64,000 bases of DNA from Pteria penguin. Lineage: Eukaryota > Mollusca > Bivalvia > Pterioida > Pteriidae. Every line of letters starts with the position of its first letter. Position 1 is the first letter of the stretch. The notes under the pieces were generated by a model. The model was not told the DNA's origin. It worked only from the letters and a program-made list of their open reading frames with translations, and did no database searches. A program made the translations under genes and the position numbers. Shown here piece after piece: positions 38,101-48,401 of the stretch. Where the stretch lies: the NCBI GenBank assembly GCA_035048485.1, contig CM068592.1, positions 39,446,045 to 39,510,044 on the forward strand. Direction: 5' to 3'.

Positions 38101-41100
38101 GTTAGAATGGTTTTGCCCTCATCCATGGTTTTCGTGTCATCAAGTCTAGAGTTGCGTAAGGTGGTGTTTTGTATCGAAGTTAGGCATGACTAGTACTACG
38201 TGGACAAAGAGAATTTTTGTCTATTTCCTCGAAATTCTGCATGACTATCTTGTGTGAAAAGTGGTTTTCTACATTTTAGTTACGTACCACATGACCTCGC
38301 TGTATGGATCAAGGTCTATGCAGAGTCGTTTTCTGTATTTCGGGTAGGTACCACCTAAGGTCTGTGCAGAGTAGTTTTCTGTATTTCAGTTAGGTACCAC
38401 ATAAGCTCGCTGTGTGGACCAAAGTCTTCGCAGAGTGGTTTTCTGTTTTTCAAATGGGTACCACATGAAATGGTTGTGTGGACCAAGGTCTGTGCAGAGT
38501 GGTTTTCTGTATTTCAGTTAGGTACCACATGACCTCGTTGTGGTGTGGACCAAGGTCTGTGCAGAGTGGTTTTCTGTATTTCGGTTAAGTGCAACATGAC
38601 CAGGATTTGTGCAAACGGGTTTTGTATATTTCGTTTAGGTACCACTAGACATCGCTGTGTGCCACGAGGTTTTCTATATTGCGGTTAGGTATACCATACC
38701 ATACTGTGTGTCACGAGGTTTTCTATATTGCGGTTAGGTATACCATACCATACTGTGTGTCAAGAGGTTTTCTATATTGCGGTTAGGTATACCATACCAT
38801 ACTGTGTGTCACGAGGTTTTCTATATTGCGGTTAGGTATCACATACCATACTGTGTGTCAAGAGGTTTTCTATATTGCGGTTAGGTATCACATACCATAC
38901 TGTGTGTCAAGAGGTTTTCTATATTGCGGTTAGGTATACCATACCATACTGTGTGCCACGAGGTTTTCTATATTGCGGTTAGGTATCACATACCATACTG
39001 TGTGTCACGAGGTATTCTATATTGCGGTTAGGTATCACATACCATACTGTGTGTCACGAGGTATTCTATATTGCGGTTAGGTATACCATACCATACTGTG
39101 TGTCACGAGGTTTTCTATATTGCGGTTAGGTATCACATACCATACTGTGTGTCACGAGGTATTCTATATTGCGGTTAGGTATCACATACCATATTGTGTC
39201 ACGAGGTTTCCTTACTTCGGTTAGGCATCACATGACCACGCTAGTGAAAACGGGTTTTCCGTGTTTCAATTTTGAAATACGTGACCATGCTGTGTGGTAA
39301 CGGGTTTTCTTTATTTCGACTAGGCACCACAAGTCCCCCCTGAATGCAAATAAAACGGGTTTTCTGTATTTCGTTTAGGTACCACATAACCACGCCATAC
39401 ACAGGTCGATTTACTACACTGACTTGGAACCCCTGTTAGCAACACAAGGAACGCGCTAGATACTGCTTAGGTGGCCGAATGCTATTGATGGTAAACATGC
39501 TACAAAGTACAAACAAAACATAACTTAAATCCACATGAACCCATCTTCTTCCTCCACCGTCCTTTGTGAATAATGGCAAAATCACCATCCATGTTTTTGT
39601 CTCCGCCAGCACGATCGGGGCATATTGTGATAGTTTGTAGGTCTGCTACGCTAGAACCGCCATTCCAGATTGATTGATTGATTGAATTTTGTTTTACGTC
39701 ACACCACGAATATTTCACGTATATGGTGACGGCATCTGCCTGATGCGGGGCATACAAATTTTGACCTTTGCAACGGACCCATCCGAAGCAGTGAGGGATC
39801 TTTAACGTGCCATGCATACCACGACACGGGGCCTCGGTTTTTACTGTCTCATCCGAAAGACATGACACCGGCATGACCAGAGCGGGACTCGAACCCCGGC
39901 CTCCCGATCAGGAGTCCGACGCGATACCACTAGGCCACGCCGGCTTCCGCCATTCCAGTGACCAGTGGCTATATTCATGGTATACATGCTTCATAGCAAG
40001 ACCACTTTCAATAAGACTAAGACCGATGACCACGAGTTTAATATGCCATCATAAAAAATTATCCATTTTCGTTTTAATCTTACTACATAAGAATTTATGT
40101 ATTTACGTTAACTCATGTCTAAGTTTGGCAATGATCACAATGCTCCTATCAGATTGTTTTGCCTTTGACTGAAGTGACCTCTTTCACTGTTTACATTCAG
40201 AAGGTACACAGTACAACATGTTATACTCTAAAACATTACAATGACACATGGTGTAGAAACCACGGGTCAACGAGAGGTGTGAGAGAAATGAGGCAAACTG
40301 ACATTGTAAACATATGAAGCTATCATATACTGGTTCCTCAGGCACACTCTTCTAATTAATAAAGAGGCTAATTAATGAATCTATTATTACAATGACCTAC
40401 TTCAGAAAAACAACAATATCCAATTACATGTAGCTTGAACTTGGGCATTTGAGGGTTTAGGTATATATATTGGGCATTTAAGGACTTGGGTGTTCATACT
40501 TGACATTTTAGGGGTTGGGTGTATATATTGGGCATTTAAGGACTTGGGTGTATATATAGGGTGTTGAGGGTTTGGGTGTATATATTGGGCATTTGAGGGT
40601 TTTAATATATATATATATATTGTGCAATTGAGTGTTTGGGTGTTTATACAGGGTATTTGAGGGGTTGGGTGTATGTATTGGGCATTTGTGGAGTTGGGTG
40701 TATATATTTATAAGGCATTTGAGCAGTTGCGTGTATATATATTAGGCATTTGAGGGTTTGTTTTATATATTGGGCATTTGAGGGGTTGCATGTATATATA
40801 TTGGGCATTTGAGGGTTTGGGTTATACACTGGGCATTTCAGGGTTTGGGTGTATATATATTGGGCATTTGAGGGTTTGGATTATATATTGAGCATTTGGG
40901 GGTTTGGGTGTACATATATTGGGCATTTGAGGGTTTGGGTGTATATATATTGGGCATTTGAGGGTTTGGGTGTACATATATTGGGCATTTGAGGGTTTGG
41001 ATGTACATATATTGGGCATTTGAGGGTTTGGGTGTATACATTTTAGAAGGGGAAGGACTAGCTGAAAGAAGAAACTGTTCGTTCTTGCATGATATCTTAT

Positions 41101-42400
41101 AGTTTCATTTAGTGTATTTCATTGTCCATAAACAATGTATTGTCCGAACTTTCTAATGTCAAATTCCTGTATCAAATGAGTTGAAATAGACAGCAACTCA
41201 GTTTAAAATTGAACAGTTGGACATCAATCTGCAACTAAATACTGCTTCACTAATACACTCTATGGTAGAGTTACAAATTCCCTACGGACAAACTCCCACA
41301 GAATGTAGAATATACCTTGTATTTATCTAGGTAACTGATCAAATTCGAAAGGTCTCTGACCTCACAGCGGAGTGAATTCAAGTCATGTTTCTTAGATATG
41401 TGCCTTTATAAATGTCAATGAACACACTGACACACGGTGACTGACAACACAGATACAAAGGAAAATGCCGAGAGACAAGAAGGTTTTGTAACTGTCATGA
41501 TTTAGAATGACCCACCACCAAATGTCCGGCATAGCACCTACTAGCAATATTAGTATTACGTCATAAATAAATGACCTTTCATATATGACTTTATAATAAC
41601 GTCAAAACAAAACGACGTTCAGGTGATAATTGAGCGTAGTAAAATGGCTCTGACAATACCTTGCAATAATTCTAATCAATGGCTCTGACAATACCTTGCA
41701 ATAATTCTAATCAATGCACTGTCTTAAAGATTGACTAGTAAATGTAATAGGTTACTATACAGTCACGTAATCTATTATGTTTTCAATTTCTGTTCCTTAT
41801 GTTTGTTTCTTTTTGTACACAATGTATTTTGTTTTGTTTTAGCTAAACCAGTTTTACCTATATATTGTCAGTAAAGTACTTCGTGCTGAAGAGAAATACA
41901 GCCTCCTTCAACTAGTACACTATTGGATCTTAACACTTTCCCCAATTCATATTTAAACACAGTGTCATCAACGATCAACGAGCAAACAAAAACAAAAAAG
42001 AAGAGTATAAATTTCTATAGATCAGTATTATCTTGAACCAAGTCACTCAAGCGTAAAATGTAGGTCAGATGCATCATAGAATGCATGCACTTAAATCAGC
42101 ATCCCAAATTGAACCTAAGGTGCAAGTTTGGTAACTGTAGCACCTTTATTTTCTCAAATACTGAGTTACCCAACCCACCAAACTACTTAACCGGACATGG
42201 ATTTCGGGGCTCCTCTCAACTTCATCTAGGTGAGCTAACAAACTACAAATGCATTTAAGATACTTTTCAAATCTGACTTTGGAAGTGTAGCTGTAACTTG
42301 CCAATGTTTGTAGTAATATACATGTATAAACTTACGCTTTCTTGATGTCTGTGGTGGAGGCATCACGTGATACATCTAACACTTTGTAATAATCCACCAT
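21141..42400 (-). CDS. DNAJB6: DnaJ/Hsp40 class B co-chaperone, DNAJB6-like (whole gene, 6-7 coding exons)
   Basis: Class B J-proteins stimulate Hsp70 ATPase and deliver clients; DNAJB6-type members also suppress aggregation in cytosol and nucleus. Splicing exons at 42400-42336, 31472-31363, 29402-29214, 27693-27603, 22494-22387 and 21237-21141 gives an uninterrupted 219-residue protein. All introns are GT-AG and all phases agree. The J domain (about residues 2-70) starts [20 protein letters not shown] and has [10 protein letters not shown] with the HPD triad. A Gly stretch and G/F region follow ([30 protein letters not shown]), then an S/T-rich part ([20 protein letters not shown]) and the family-typical [12 protein letters not shown]...[15 protein letters not shown]. 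The human short isoform is about 241 residues. An additional in-frame exon at 24472-24666 would give 284. The ATG context CAAAATGG is good. Separation from DNAJB2/B7/B8 is by overall resemblance only. Confidence 0.93.
21475..22030. repeat. 50-bp minisatellite in the last intron of the J-protein gene
   Basis: About eleven copies of a 50-bp unit beginning CATAGTCCTTACTGGTCACC and ending GGTTCAGCAG. The central copies are nearly identical and the outer ones diverged, so it is recently amplified. Confidence 0.95.
22387..22494 (-). CDS. DNAJB6: DNAJB6-like coding exon 6 (S/T-rich)
   Basis: The acceptor ATATTTCAG ends at 22495 and the donor is AA|GTATGT at 22386. The exon encodes [20 protein letters not shown] then [16 protein letters not shown]. 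The Ser/Thr-rich stretch corresponds to the region linked to anti-aggregation activity in the family. Confidence 0.93.
22500..24470. other. intronic sequence, no recognisable feature
   Basis: Intron between candidate exon 5 and exon 6. Short ORFs show no domain. Confidence 0.5.
24472..24666 (-). CDS. DNAJB6: candidate DNAJB6-like exon 5 (65 codons, cassette or constitutive)
   Basis: The minus strand has a pyrimidine-rich acceptor CTTCCTGTTCTTATCAG ending at 24667 and a donor GG|GTAATG at 24471. The 195-nt interval is open in the phase required by exon 4 (ends phase 2) and exon 6 (needs phase 2), so inclusion or skipping both keep the frame. It encodes two basic clusters ([26 protein letters not shown]) and a G/F-rich part ([19 protein letters not shown]) ending TSG, like exon 4's DSG. 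It is markedly GC-richer than the surrounding intron. The basic clusters could act as a nuclear signal (inference). Transcript evidence would decide. Confidence 0.65.
25781..25848. repeat. near-perfect 66-bp palindrome (hairpin)
   Basis: The arm at 25782-25814 (TCTATCCATCTATTTTGAGA core) is mirrored at 25815-25848 with one mismatch and no loop, and A/T tracts lie at both ends. It could be a hairpin MITE or a cruciform-forming site within an intron. Confidence 0.85.
26298..26471. repeat. (AT)n / (TACA)n microsatellite
   Basis: An AT dinucleotide run with periodic ATCT interruptions is followed by (CATA)n. It lies in an intron of the J-protein gene. Confidence 0.95.
27603..27693 (-). CDS. DNAJB6: DNAJB6-like coding exon 4
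   Basis: The acceptor CCCTTGCAG ends at 27694 and the donor is GG|GTAAGT at 27602. The exon encodes [20 protein letters not shown] and [12 protein letters not shown]-rich as expected for the start of the S/T region. Confidence 0.9.
29214..29402 (-). CDS. DNAJB6: DNAJB6-like coding exon 3 (end of J domain, G/F region)
   Basis: The acceptor CATTTCAG ends at 29403. The exon encodes [17 protein letters not shown], a run of seven Gly, and [20 protein letters not shown] leading to [13 protein letters not shown]. The donor is G|GTAATG at 29213 (phase 1). Confidence 0.95.
30015..30103 (-). mobile_element. fragment of a hAT-like element with CAGTGGCGGA end
   Basis: On minus the end reads CAGTGGCGGACTCGGAGCAG followed by a G/A-rich segment. 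The same CAGTGGCGGA start is used by the MITE at 48402-48539. The opposite end was not found. Confidence 0.45.
31363..31472 (-). CDS. DNAJB6: DNAJB6-like coding exon 2 (HPD motif)
   Basis: The acceptor TTGTACAG ends at 31473. The exon encodes [20 protein letters not shown] then [16 protein letters not shown], including the invariant HPD needed for Hsp70 activation. The donor is A|GTAAGT at 31362. Confidence 0.95.
31840..32055. repeat. diverged 'gacggacagacagac' repeat family copy
   Basis: Two related segments ('cttacggttaaaattttaca', 'cttacggttaaaaagttatc') about 115 bp apart lead into 'gacgaacggacagacagaca' and a small hairpin 'cccgaaaagcggg'. The layout matches the 17.85-18.25 kb family. 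Confidence 0.5.
32102..32210. repeat. C/T/A homopolymer and A-rich tract
   Basis: A C8 and T run is followed by A27 and interrupted A tracts (AAAAGAAAAG, AAACAAAA). Confidence 0.95.
32780..32900. repeat. short tandem 'ccgaacctaaacgtc' repeat
   Basis: Several copies of a unit of about 25 bp, such as 'ATGAGTACCGAACCTAAACG', are spread over about 120 bp with decay at the ends. Confidence 0.7.
33050..33355. repeat. about 36-bp minisatellite
   Basis: About eight copies of a unit like GTCTTGGTGGATGAGACACT followed by ATAACCAATGTCTCTT; the period is 36 bp in the best copies and irregular on the left. Confidence 0.9.
34081..34958. repeat. 61-bp minisatellite with a 7-bp indel variant
   Basis: About fifteen copies of a 61-bp unit containing GATAGCCATCCCCACAGTCG and ACACAGAGTACCC. 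Several copies lack 'cagagta', giving a 54-bp variant; the alternating order of long and short units suggests higher-order duplication. Confidence 0.95.
35430..35680 (-). repeat. diverged tRNA-derived SINE
   Basis: The plus strand shows the family tail ('gtttaacgtcaca'), middle block ('catccgaagcagtaagggtt') and the reversed tRNA head ('gcattcgaacccatgatctt...gcgccggct'). The copy is old and lacks a clear target duplication. Confidence 0.7.
36685..37025. repeat. 36-bp minisatellite
   Basis: About nine copies of a 36-bp unit like TTCAAGGGCAAGACAGCTAA followed by AGCTATAGAGACAAAG. Confidence 0.92.
37330..37695. repeat. about 73-bp minisatellite
   Basis: About five diverged copies anchored by 'gagcacgtgaatataccca' at about 37341, 37415, 37487, 37561 and 37634 (spacing 72-74 bp). 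Confidence 0.9.
38260..39395. repeat. 49-bp minisatellite flanked by older about 63-bp relatives
   Basis: The central copies (about 38640-39200) are 49 bp, e.g. GTGTGTCACGAGGTTTTCTA followed by TATTGCGGTTAGGTATCACA. Toward both ends the unit becomes longer and diverged ('ttctgtatttcagttaggta...ccaaggtctgtgcagagt'), a typical old-edge/young-centre tandem array. Confidence 0.92.
39669..39946 (-). mobile_element. full-length tRNA-derived SINE (minus) with 12-bp target duplication
   Basis: The 278-bp insertion is bounded by CCGCCATTCCAG at 39657-39668 and 39947-39958. On minus it starts with a tRNA-like head (AAGCCGGCGTGGCCTAGTGG A-box region, GGGGTTCGAGTCCC B-box), continues through a conserved middle ('aaagatccctcactgcttcg') and ends with 'cgtgaaatattcgtggtgtg' and a short CAAT repeat. 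Open frames crossing it are incidental. It is the same family as 47511-47792; it resembles bivalve SINEs such as RUDI, but the family name is unverified. Confidence 0.9.
40440..41045. repeat. 31-bp minisatellite
   Basis: About nineteen copies of a unit near 31 bp: GGGTTTGGGTGTATATATAT followed by TGGGCATTTGA. The TATA part varies in length. The peptide frames crossing it (N-P-Q-M-P-N-I-Y-T repeats on minus) are by-products. Confidence 0.95.
41643..41718. repeat. 38-bp direct duplication
   Basis: Two identical copies of 'aatggctctgacaatacctt...aattctaatc' lie in tandem. Confidence 0.9.
42336..42400 (-). CDS. DNAJB6: DNAJB6-like coding exon 1
   Basis: ATG at 42400-42398 begins [22 protein letters not shown]; the donor GTAAG follows at 42335 (phase 2). 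Helix I of the J domain is encoded here. An acceptor-like CATAG or TATAG lies 10-30 bp upstream of the ATG, so a separate noncoding 5' exon is likely. Confidence 0.92.
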
Positions 42401-42414
42401 TTTGGTCTATATAA

Positions 42415-42745
42415 TATGTGGGACTATGTACAGTAAAACAGGGAGGGTCCCAGCTCGCGGCTGTCAAAACCTGTAAAAAAAAAATCATAGATACACTAGG
42501 TACAATAAAACAGGGAGGGTGCCAGCTCAAAGCCTGTGACAAAAGAGAACTACTGCTAAAACATGCACAATGCACGATGTACAGCAATACACCATGTACA
42601 ACAACACACGACGTAAAACAATACTTGTTGGGTCCCAGATCACGGCTATCAAAATCTGTAACAAATAGAAAACATTACTGCTACACCATACATGCATACA
42701 GGCTGGATCCCGGCTTGAGACGGTCAAAACCTGTAACGACAAGAA
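42415..42745. repeat. diverged tandem repeat just upstream of the DNAJB6-like start codon
   Basis: Four diverged copies of 'cagggagggtcccagctcgc ggctgtcaaaacctgtaa', spaced about 75-130 bp. An open frame crosses it on plus but its product is only the repeat. Confidence 0.7.
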
Positions 42746-42764
42746 ATTAGTATTGATACGCTTT

Positions 42765-42817
42765 TCTTCCCCCCCCCCTCTCCTTTATTTATTTTTTTTT
42801 GGGGGGGGGGGGGGGTT
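42765..42817. repeat. C9 / T-rich / G17 tract
   Basis: A poly-C run, a T/A-rich stretch and a run of about 17 G are adjacent. The G run could form a quadruplex and is a likely assembly-uncertain site. Confidence 0.85.
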
Positions 42818-43179
42818 ATATGTGTGTGCGTATTTATTTATCGCTCATTAACCTTGTAACTAATACCAGGGACGTATACCCAGTTAATGCACAGGTACTT
42901 ATCTAAGTGCACACTGATAAGAGTTGTGTGATATATAAGAATAGTCATGAATGAGTAAGACACATGGCTGTCTTCTCCCTACCTTTGAATACATCTGTCT
43001 TAACGTAGTCGTGTACTGGCACAAAATTCATTTTAAAAAAAGGTTGCGTGAAGGGTGAGCGTATGTGTGTGTTTTATTAGTAATATATTTAGCATAACAC
43101 TCAGTTGTAGGAGAACATGTATACAGTATTTTGCCAGTTTCACTCATGTGCATGCATAGTGCGAGCAAAATGTCCATGC

Positions 43180-43375
43180 AAGATGGGAAAACCGCATGGT
43201 CACCGACATTTACCCCAGGAACTAAGCTCGCGTGTATCAGCGCCCACTATACTAGTGTAAGGGCGATCTGACAACGGTCAAAGTCGCCCGGCAATATGCC
43301 TACCATAATAGTGTCCCAGCCGCGGCATTGGGCGAGCTCGGTCCCCGGGCGACAGCCTCTTTAATAGTTCAGCAC
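43180..43375. other. GC-rich island of unknown role
   Basis: About 190 bp clearly GC-richer than its surroundings, with repeated 'gggcga' / 'tcgccc' motifs in both orientations and CpG-rich words ('gcccggcaatatgcc', 'ccgcggcattgggcgagctc'). No ORF or tRNA box was recognised. It could be a regulatory element or a TE fragment. Confidence 0.4.
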
Positions 43376-44149
43376 ATCTTACCTCATAGATATGAAGGTT
43401 TACGTCTGGCAGAGAAGCAGCATCGTTATGATTTAATGCTGAATCTTGTACTTGCTTTCATTTACTAAAAACTCCCGTTACAACTCAGTGTTCTGGAACA
43501 GTTTCAATTATAGAATAGTCAAAGGCAAATTTGAATTTTAAATGTTGACAACGAGCCAGCTAGACAGCTATTATACTGATAAACACTGTGATCATTGTTT
43601 TGTTGTCGATTTTGAAGCAATTCTGACGTAGGTATTTTGTTTATTCAAATTCATGCATGATATATAATAATATATTTATGACATAACACGATCGGACATT
43701 GGCTCCACAACCGATACAGTGTTCCTGTCAGTGCTGAAAGGTTAGCTACAATGACGTCCAGCAAAGACATTTAGTTCTCAAGATATCACAATCTATGAAA
43801 CATTTTCGTATGCATGTTGTTTAATCTACATCTAATTGAGGTAAGCAAATCGTCGGTCGGAATTCAATGGACCCTTTTCATAAAACAACAATAGAGTTCA
43901 TGAATGAAACTGGTGCTCTTATTGGTAGCATTAAGGACAAGTCTGTGACCAGATAGGATGATCTTATGAGATAGGATGTCAATAAAATTTTATAGTAATC
44001 TATTATTTTAATAACACTTTGAAAAAAACTAAAGGATAATGTTGACGCGACGACTTAGCCTGTTTCAGTTAACATCTCAAACTTTCATTTAAGACCTGAT
44101 ACGCGTCCTTCCATATCATCTATTCAAGGTCTCGTGTGAATGATATGAT

Positions 44150-44470
44150 TTACCAGTTAAGAAGAATATCCATTACAGTACCGGTAACAAAATGTTCAAG
44201 ATGGCTGCCAATGCCCTATCATCCAGTTCTTTATCTACAGGACTTATTGTCCAGGAATAGAATCTACCACAAGATTTTCAAGATAGCTGCCAGGACGATC
44301 ATTATGAATTACAAAATAGATCAAGTTTCATTTAGGACAAACTATTGATTAAACCGAGCATTGAAAGGCCTTTATCAACAGGACTTATCATTCAGGAGTA
44401 GCGAGAACAATATTTTCAAAACAGTTGCCACGGCGGCCATCTTGAAAGTTGAACTGGTTCGATTCTATTA
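44150..44470. repeat. diverged tandem repeat with 'aagatggctgcc' motif
   Basis: Three decayed copies of '...ttcaagatggctgccaatgcc...tcttta tctacaggacttattgtc' lie about 110-130 bp apart. Confidence 0.6.
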
Positions 44471-44479
44471 GTAACTAGC

Positions 44480-46440
44480 GCTGTTTGACTTATTTCAGTG
44501 GTATGACACTCTTCAAGTCTCGTACGATACATGCCTGTGTGATACAGACCATCATTCGACCTGGTACAATATGTACCGTCACTATGTAATTCTGTAATTC
44601 AGATCATTAACTTACAATCAAATAAGTTTAACAAGATAAAAAATAAGTATACTGAGATATATTGTATATAAAATCAATAATTAACTTACGATGGAAAGGA
44701 TTCAACAAATTTTCCAATCCAAGCTCTACGCAGAGTATATCTAAATACGTGGAAATAACCAATCCGACGTTTCTGGAACTTCGTGCTATACATGTACATA
44801 TTTATTACTTCCTCTTTCCTTTTAGGTATTAAGTATATATAGCTGAACGTCGTTGAAGTGTCGATAAAAACAATGTAATGATAGGATACAAGAAATTGGC
44901 TACTGCATATATAACCTACAGATTGTTGCTCGTATATATCCGTATATACTTACATGTACAGTCGGTGTTGATTAGGAGATAATTGCTAGAGATATGTTAC
45001 ACTATGTTTTATATATAGAAAGAAGTATGCACATGGCTTTATATTAATGATCTATTACAACAAAACTCTACCCCTTTGGGACAATAAAGTGCATTGCTAT
45101 AAATAAATCACAACGCTTCACAAATTCTATAAATTAATGCACTCATACATGAATAAAATCATGCATTTATGTAATAACAAAACCCGCACACATTTGTTTA
45201 GGTTGACCTCAAACGACATACATGTATATACATTATATATCTTAAAGACGGATAAATGGCAGTGGCAGATCTACGAACGGTTACAAAAATCGTGATGGAA
45301 AAAGTAGTAATAAAGTAAAATAAACAAGACGAAATGAAAGATGATTTATGTTGTTGCAATATCATGGATATAACGGCGGCTATTTTGACTAGTTTATGTT
45401 AGAAGGTACAGTGTACATGGATACCTTGCAGCGTCCCTTTACCTGTGTAATCTCCTGTACTATTCCCTTGTTATAGGAAGCATTGCATACACCGGATATC
45501 TCTATTGTATTTTGTAAGGACATAAAAATTAATAGTTTTAGGAAATGGATATTAAAATACCACCATCACTCCATCATGTGGTAGCCGAATATAGGGGTCG
45601 TGAAATCCGGAATATCGTTGACCAATGAATAGACGGCGACTGGGATATATGCCGTATATAAGTCACAAGAGAGGTATATTCCTACAGAAGTATTTATTTT
45701 ATGCTTACACGATATATTGTATTATATACACGTTCTACTGGGTGATTAGATGACATTGGGTGTTTAGGTGATATGGTGAGTATCAGTGTATAGTGATTCA
45801 TAGTGGGTAAGCCAGAAAATCGAGAAAAGTGCACCAATCTTCAGCTCACCATTGGCGGATCCACGAAGACGATACTGGAATTGCAATCCCGGATTGCATT
45901 CTCAACTCGTCAAGAACGCGATGCACCCAGGCTTAGCAGAGATACCTGTATAAAGTTGGCTTCCGAGGTCTACATACCAAATCAATAATTATAAAATATG
46001 CCTACATGTATTTCACTTACATAAGTTAATGATTGACCTACATATTCAGCAAGCATTTTACACGAAGTACATGTACATGTAAATATATATGTATATTTAC
46101 ATACTATATATGATTGTATATATATAATTTTGGAATGTTCTAGTATAGAACCTTATTAAGAATTTAATTAGCTAAGCATGTTGTTTTGTTAAATGAAGCA
46201 GGTAAAGACCACATACCTTTGTCAGAGTATATCCAGCGCCTACATGTTACCTAGAGTGAACGCATGCACGCACGCGCATACTACAGTCGGGGGAGGATAT
46301 ATAAACCTCATTAATTGTGCGTAAATAGTGTACCAGGGGCCATCTGCACGTCCTACATCAAGGACCCAGATGACGTCAACACCGTCTAGGCACATCGTAA
46401 TATCGAACTGTAAATAGGCACAGTGTTTGTTTAGAGTATA
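44480..46440. other. AT-rich sequence with no recognisable gene
   Basis: No domain-bearing ORF. A 61-codon frame at 45803-45988 has no recognisable motif and is not called. Confidence 0.5.
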
Positions 46441-46445
46441 TTAAC

Positions 46446-46449
<4 letters not shown>

Positions 46450-46521
<72 letters not shown>
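46450..46521. repeat. (AT)n microsatellite
   Basis: About 72 bp of pure AT dinucleotides. Confidence 0.97.
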
Positions 46522-46525
<4 letters not shown>

Positions 46526-47510
46526 AACAAGGGAAAAAATTGGCATTCGGTAATTACTGTGATTGCGTGGATATCTCTTGCTTCCTTATCGTGTTACGGC
46601 AGAAAATCTATTGTTGATCCCTAACTTGTTAACTCTGGGGTCTGTTTGACTATAGAACTGCGACAAATCGTAACTATTTGACGACGCGTATTTATTTGTA
46701 AAAACGACCGATTTTCTGCTTGAGGTTTGAATATTTCAGCTAGCTTCTATTGAGAACTGTATTTATTCTAGAGTACTGATGGAAAGGAGTCCAAAATAAT
46801 TTATACGGTCTGTCGTAAGCTCATGTCATTGAACTGTATCTGTTACAAAGACTTAGCTACAACACTACACTAATTCATGGATGTTCAAATCGTGCTCTGA
46901 TGTCACAGTGGATGATAGTACCATCTACACGATAATGACAAGTGGTCAGTGGTCATTCACAGTATGAATGATAAGTTTTACAAGAGGCATATACTTGGGG
47001 TTTTTTTCATATCTTCCCAAAAATAACTGGAATTATCGAACATCGAAAGTTCCGTTTAAAGAAAAATAATAATTTCTGAATTCCTCACGTGCAATTCACA
47101 GCACAACCACCAATAGATCGGTCTCTTTACAGACGATAAAGAAATACATTTGCTAATCACAGCCACATGTAGAAACATTTATATAAAGATACGAGTCCGA
47201 TAATGTTATCTATATATCAACGAATATATATTTCGTTGGGAAAACACTCATTTTTCTGTGAGTAAAGGAAATTGTCTACGACGCGTCCAGATGAACATAG
47301 TTCAAAGTGTCCAACCCAAGCAGGGAACCAGTATCTATGCTTGGGTCAGGCATTATGTTTGCTTCGATCTAATATGAAGTCGAACACATTCTGAACATTT
47401 ATATCTTTCTTTTTATTTATTTATTTAGTTTTGTCTCTTTTTTTCATATGAATCAAAAATGAACACATATTTAAAGTATGCGATTCTGGGTAAGATACAT
47501 AATGCCTGTG

Positions 47511-47792
47511 AAGCCGGTGTGGCCTAGTGGATAAGGTGCTCGGCTCGTGATCGAGAGGTCGCGGGTTCGACTCCCGCCCGGGGCACACCGGTGTTCTGTC
47601 TTTCGGATGAGACAGTAAAAACCGAGGTCCCGTGTCACGGTAGGCGTGGCACGTAAAAGATCCCTCACTGCTTCGGGTGGGTCCGTTGCAAAGGTCCAAA
47701 TTTGTATGCAATGCATCAGGCAGATGCCGTCACCATATACGTGAAATATTCGTGGAGTGACGTAAAACAATAATCAAAACAAAAAAAAAAAA
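47511..47792 (+). mobile_element. full-length tRNA-derived SINE with 13-bp target duplication
   Basis: This 282-bp element is bounded by identical CATAATGCCTGTG at 47498-47510 and 47793-47805. The head is tRNA-like: A-box TGGCCTAGTGG near its start, then B-box GGTTCGACTCC. The conserved body contains 'tctttcggatgagacagtaa', 'aaagatccctcactgcttcg' and 'catcaggcagatgccgtcac', and the 3' end is 'aaaacaataatcaaaac' plus poly(A). The clean duplication and intact boxes suggest recent retroposition. It needs a partner LINE for reverse transcription; candidates occur in this window but none is proven. Confidence 0.93.
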
Positions 47793-48174
47793 CATAATGC
47801 CTGTGTAGTTAGTATAAACAGAAAGGAAGATAATAAAAATCAGATGGCATTCAAAACCCAGGTATAACAGACCAACAATGGACAATCTTTACTTACGTCG
47901 ATTATTGCTGATTGTGTAAAATAAATATACCTTCTCAACGTATCTTTTGACAGATAATTTAACACATCTTTGATGAAAGCTTGAGGAGGTAAATGAAGTG
48001 ACATGTAGATAGTCAGACCTTAGGGAGGAGAGATGTACAAGATCTAGATTGGGGTCAAGTAGTGCGTACGGTGTGTATGTAGAAACAAAATGTCCGTCCT
48101 CGGGGCCAAAATGTTCACACACTGTATGATATAACCTAGTCTTTTCTAGGGCAATCTTGTACGTAGTTTTGGGA

Positions 48175-48176
<2 letters not shown>

Positions 48177-48254
<78 letters not shown>
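48177..48254. repeat. (CA)n-(TA)n compound microsatellite
   Basis: About 48 bp of CA repeats run directly into about 28 bp of TA repeats. Confidence 0.97.
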
Positions 48255-48257
<3 letters not shown>

Positions 48258-48401
48258 AATTTACGGACCAACTTTCTGACGTGATGCCGAACGAACATTG
48301 AAAATCATGCATTGGTTTATATTTTTGTAATATCGTTCTATATGCGAAAGAAAATATCTATCAAGTAACTTTTAGCATTTTTAACCAAAGCGAAACTTCA
48401 T

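Noticed and set aside
39500..40172. Open frames of 121-124 codons on both strands
   Set aside because: Both run through the SINE at 39669-39946 and its flanks; no protein domain.
40644..41041. Repetitive [13 protein letters not shown] peptides on minus
   Set aside because: They are translation of the 31-bp minisatellite only.
42418..42750. 110-codon plus-strand open frame near the J-protein start
   Set aside because: It is produced by the diverged tandem repeat and has no independent support.
47511..47585. Possible functional tRNA gene
   Set aside because: The tRNA-like part is the head of a SINE with a body, poly(A) and target duplication; the acceptor stem is not clean.
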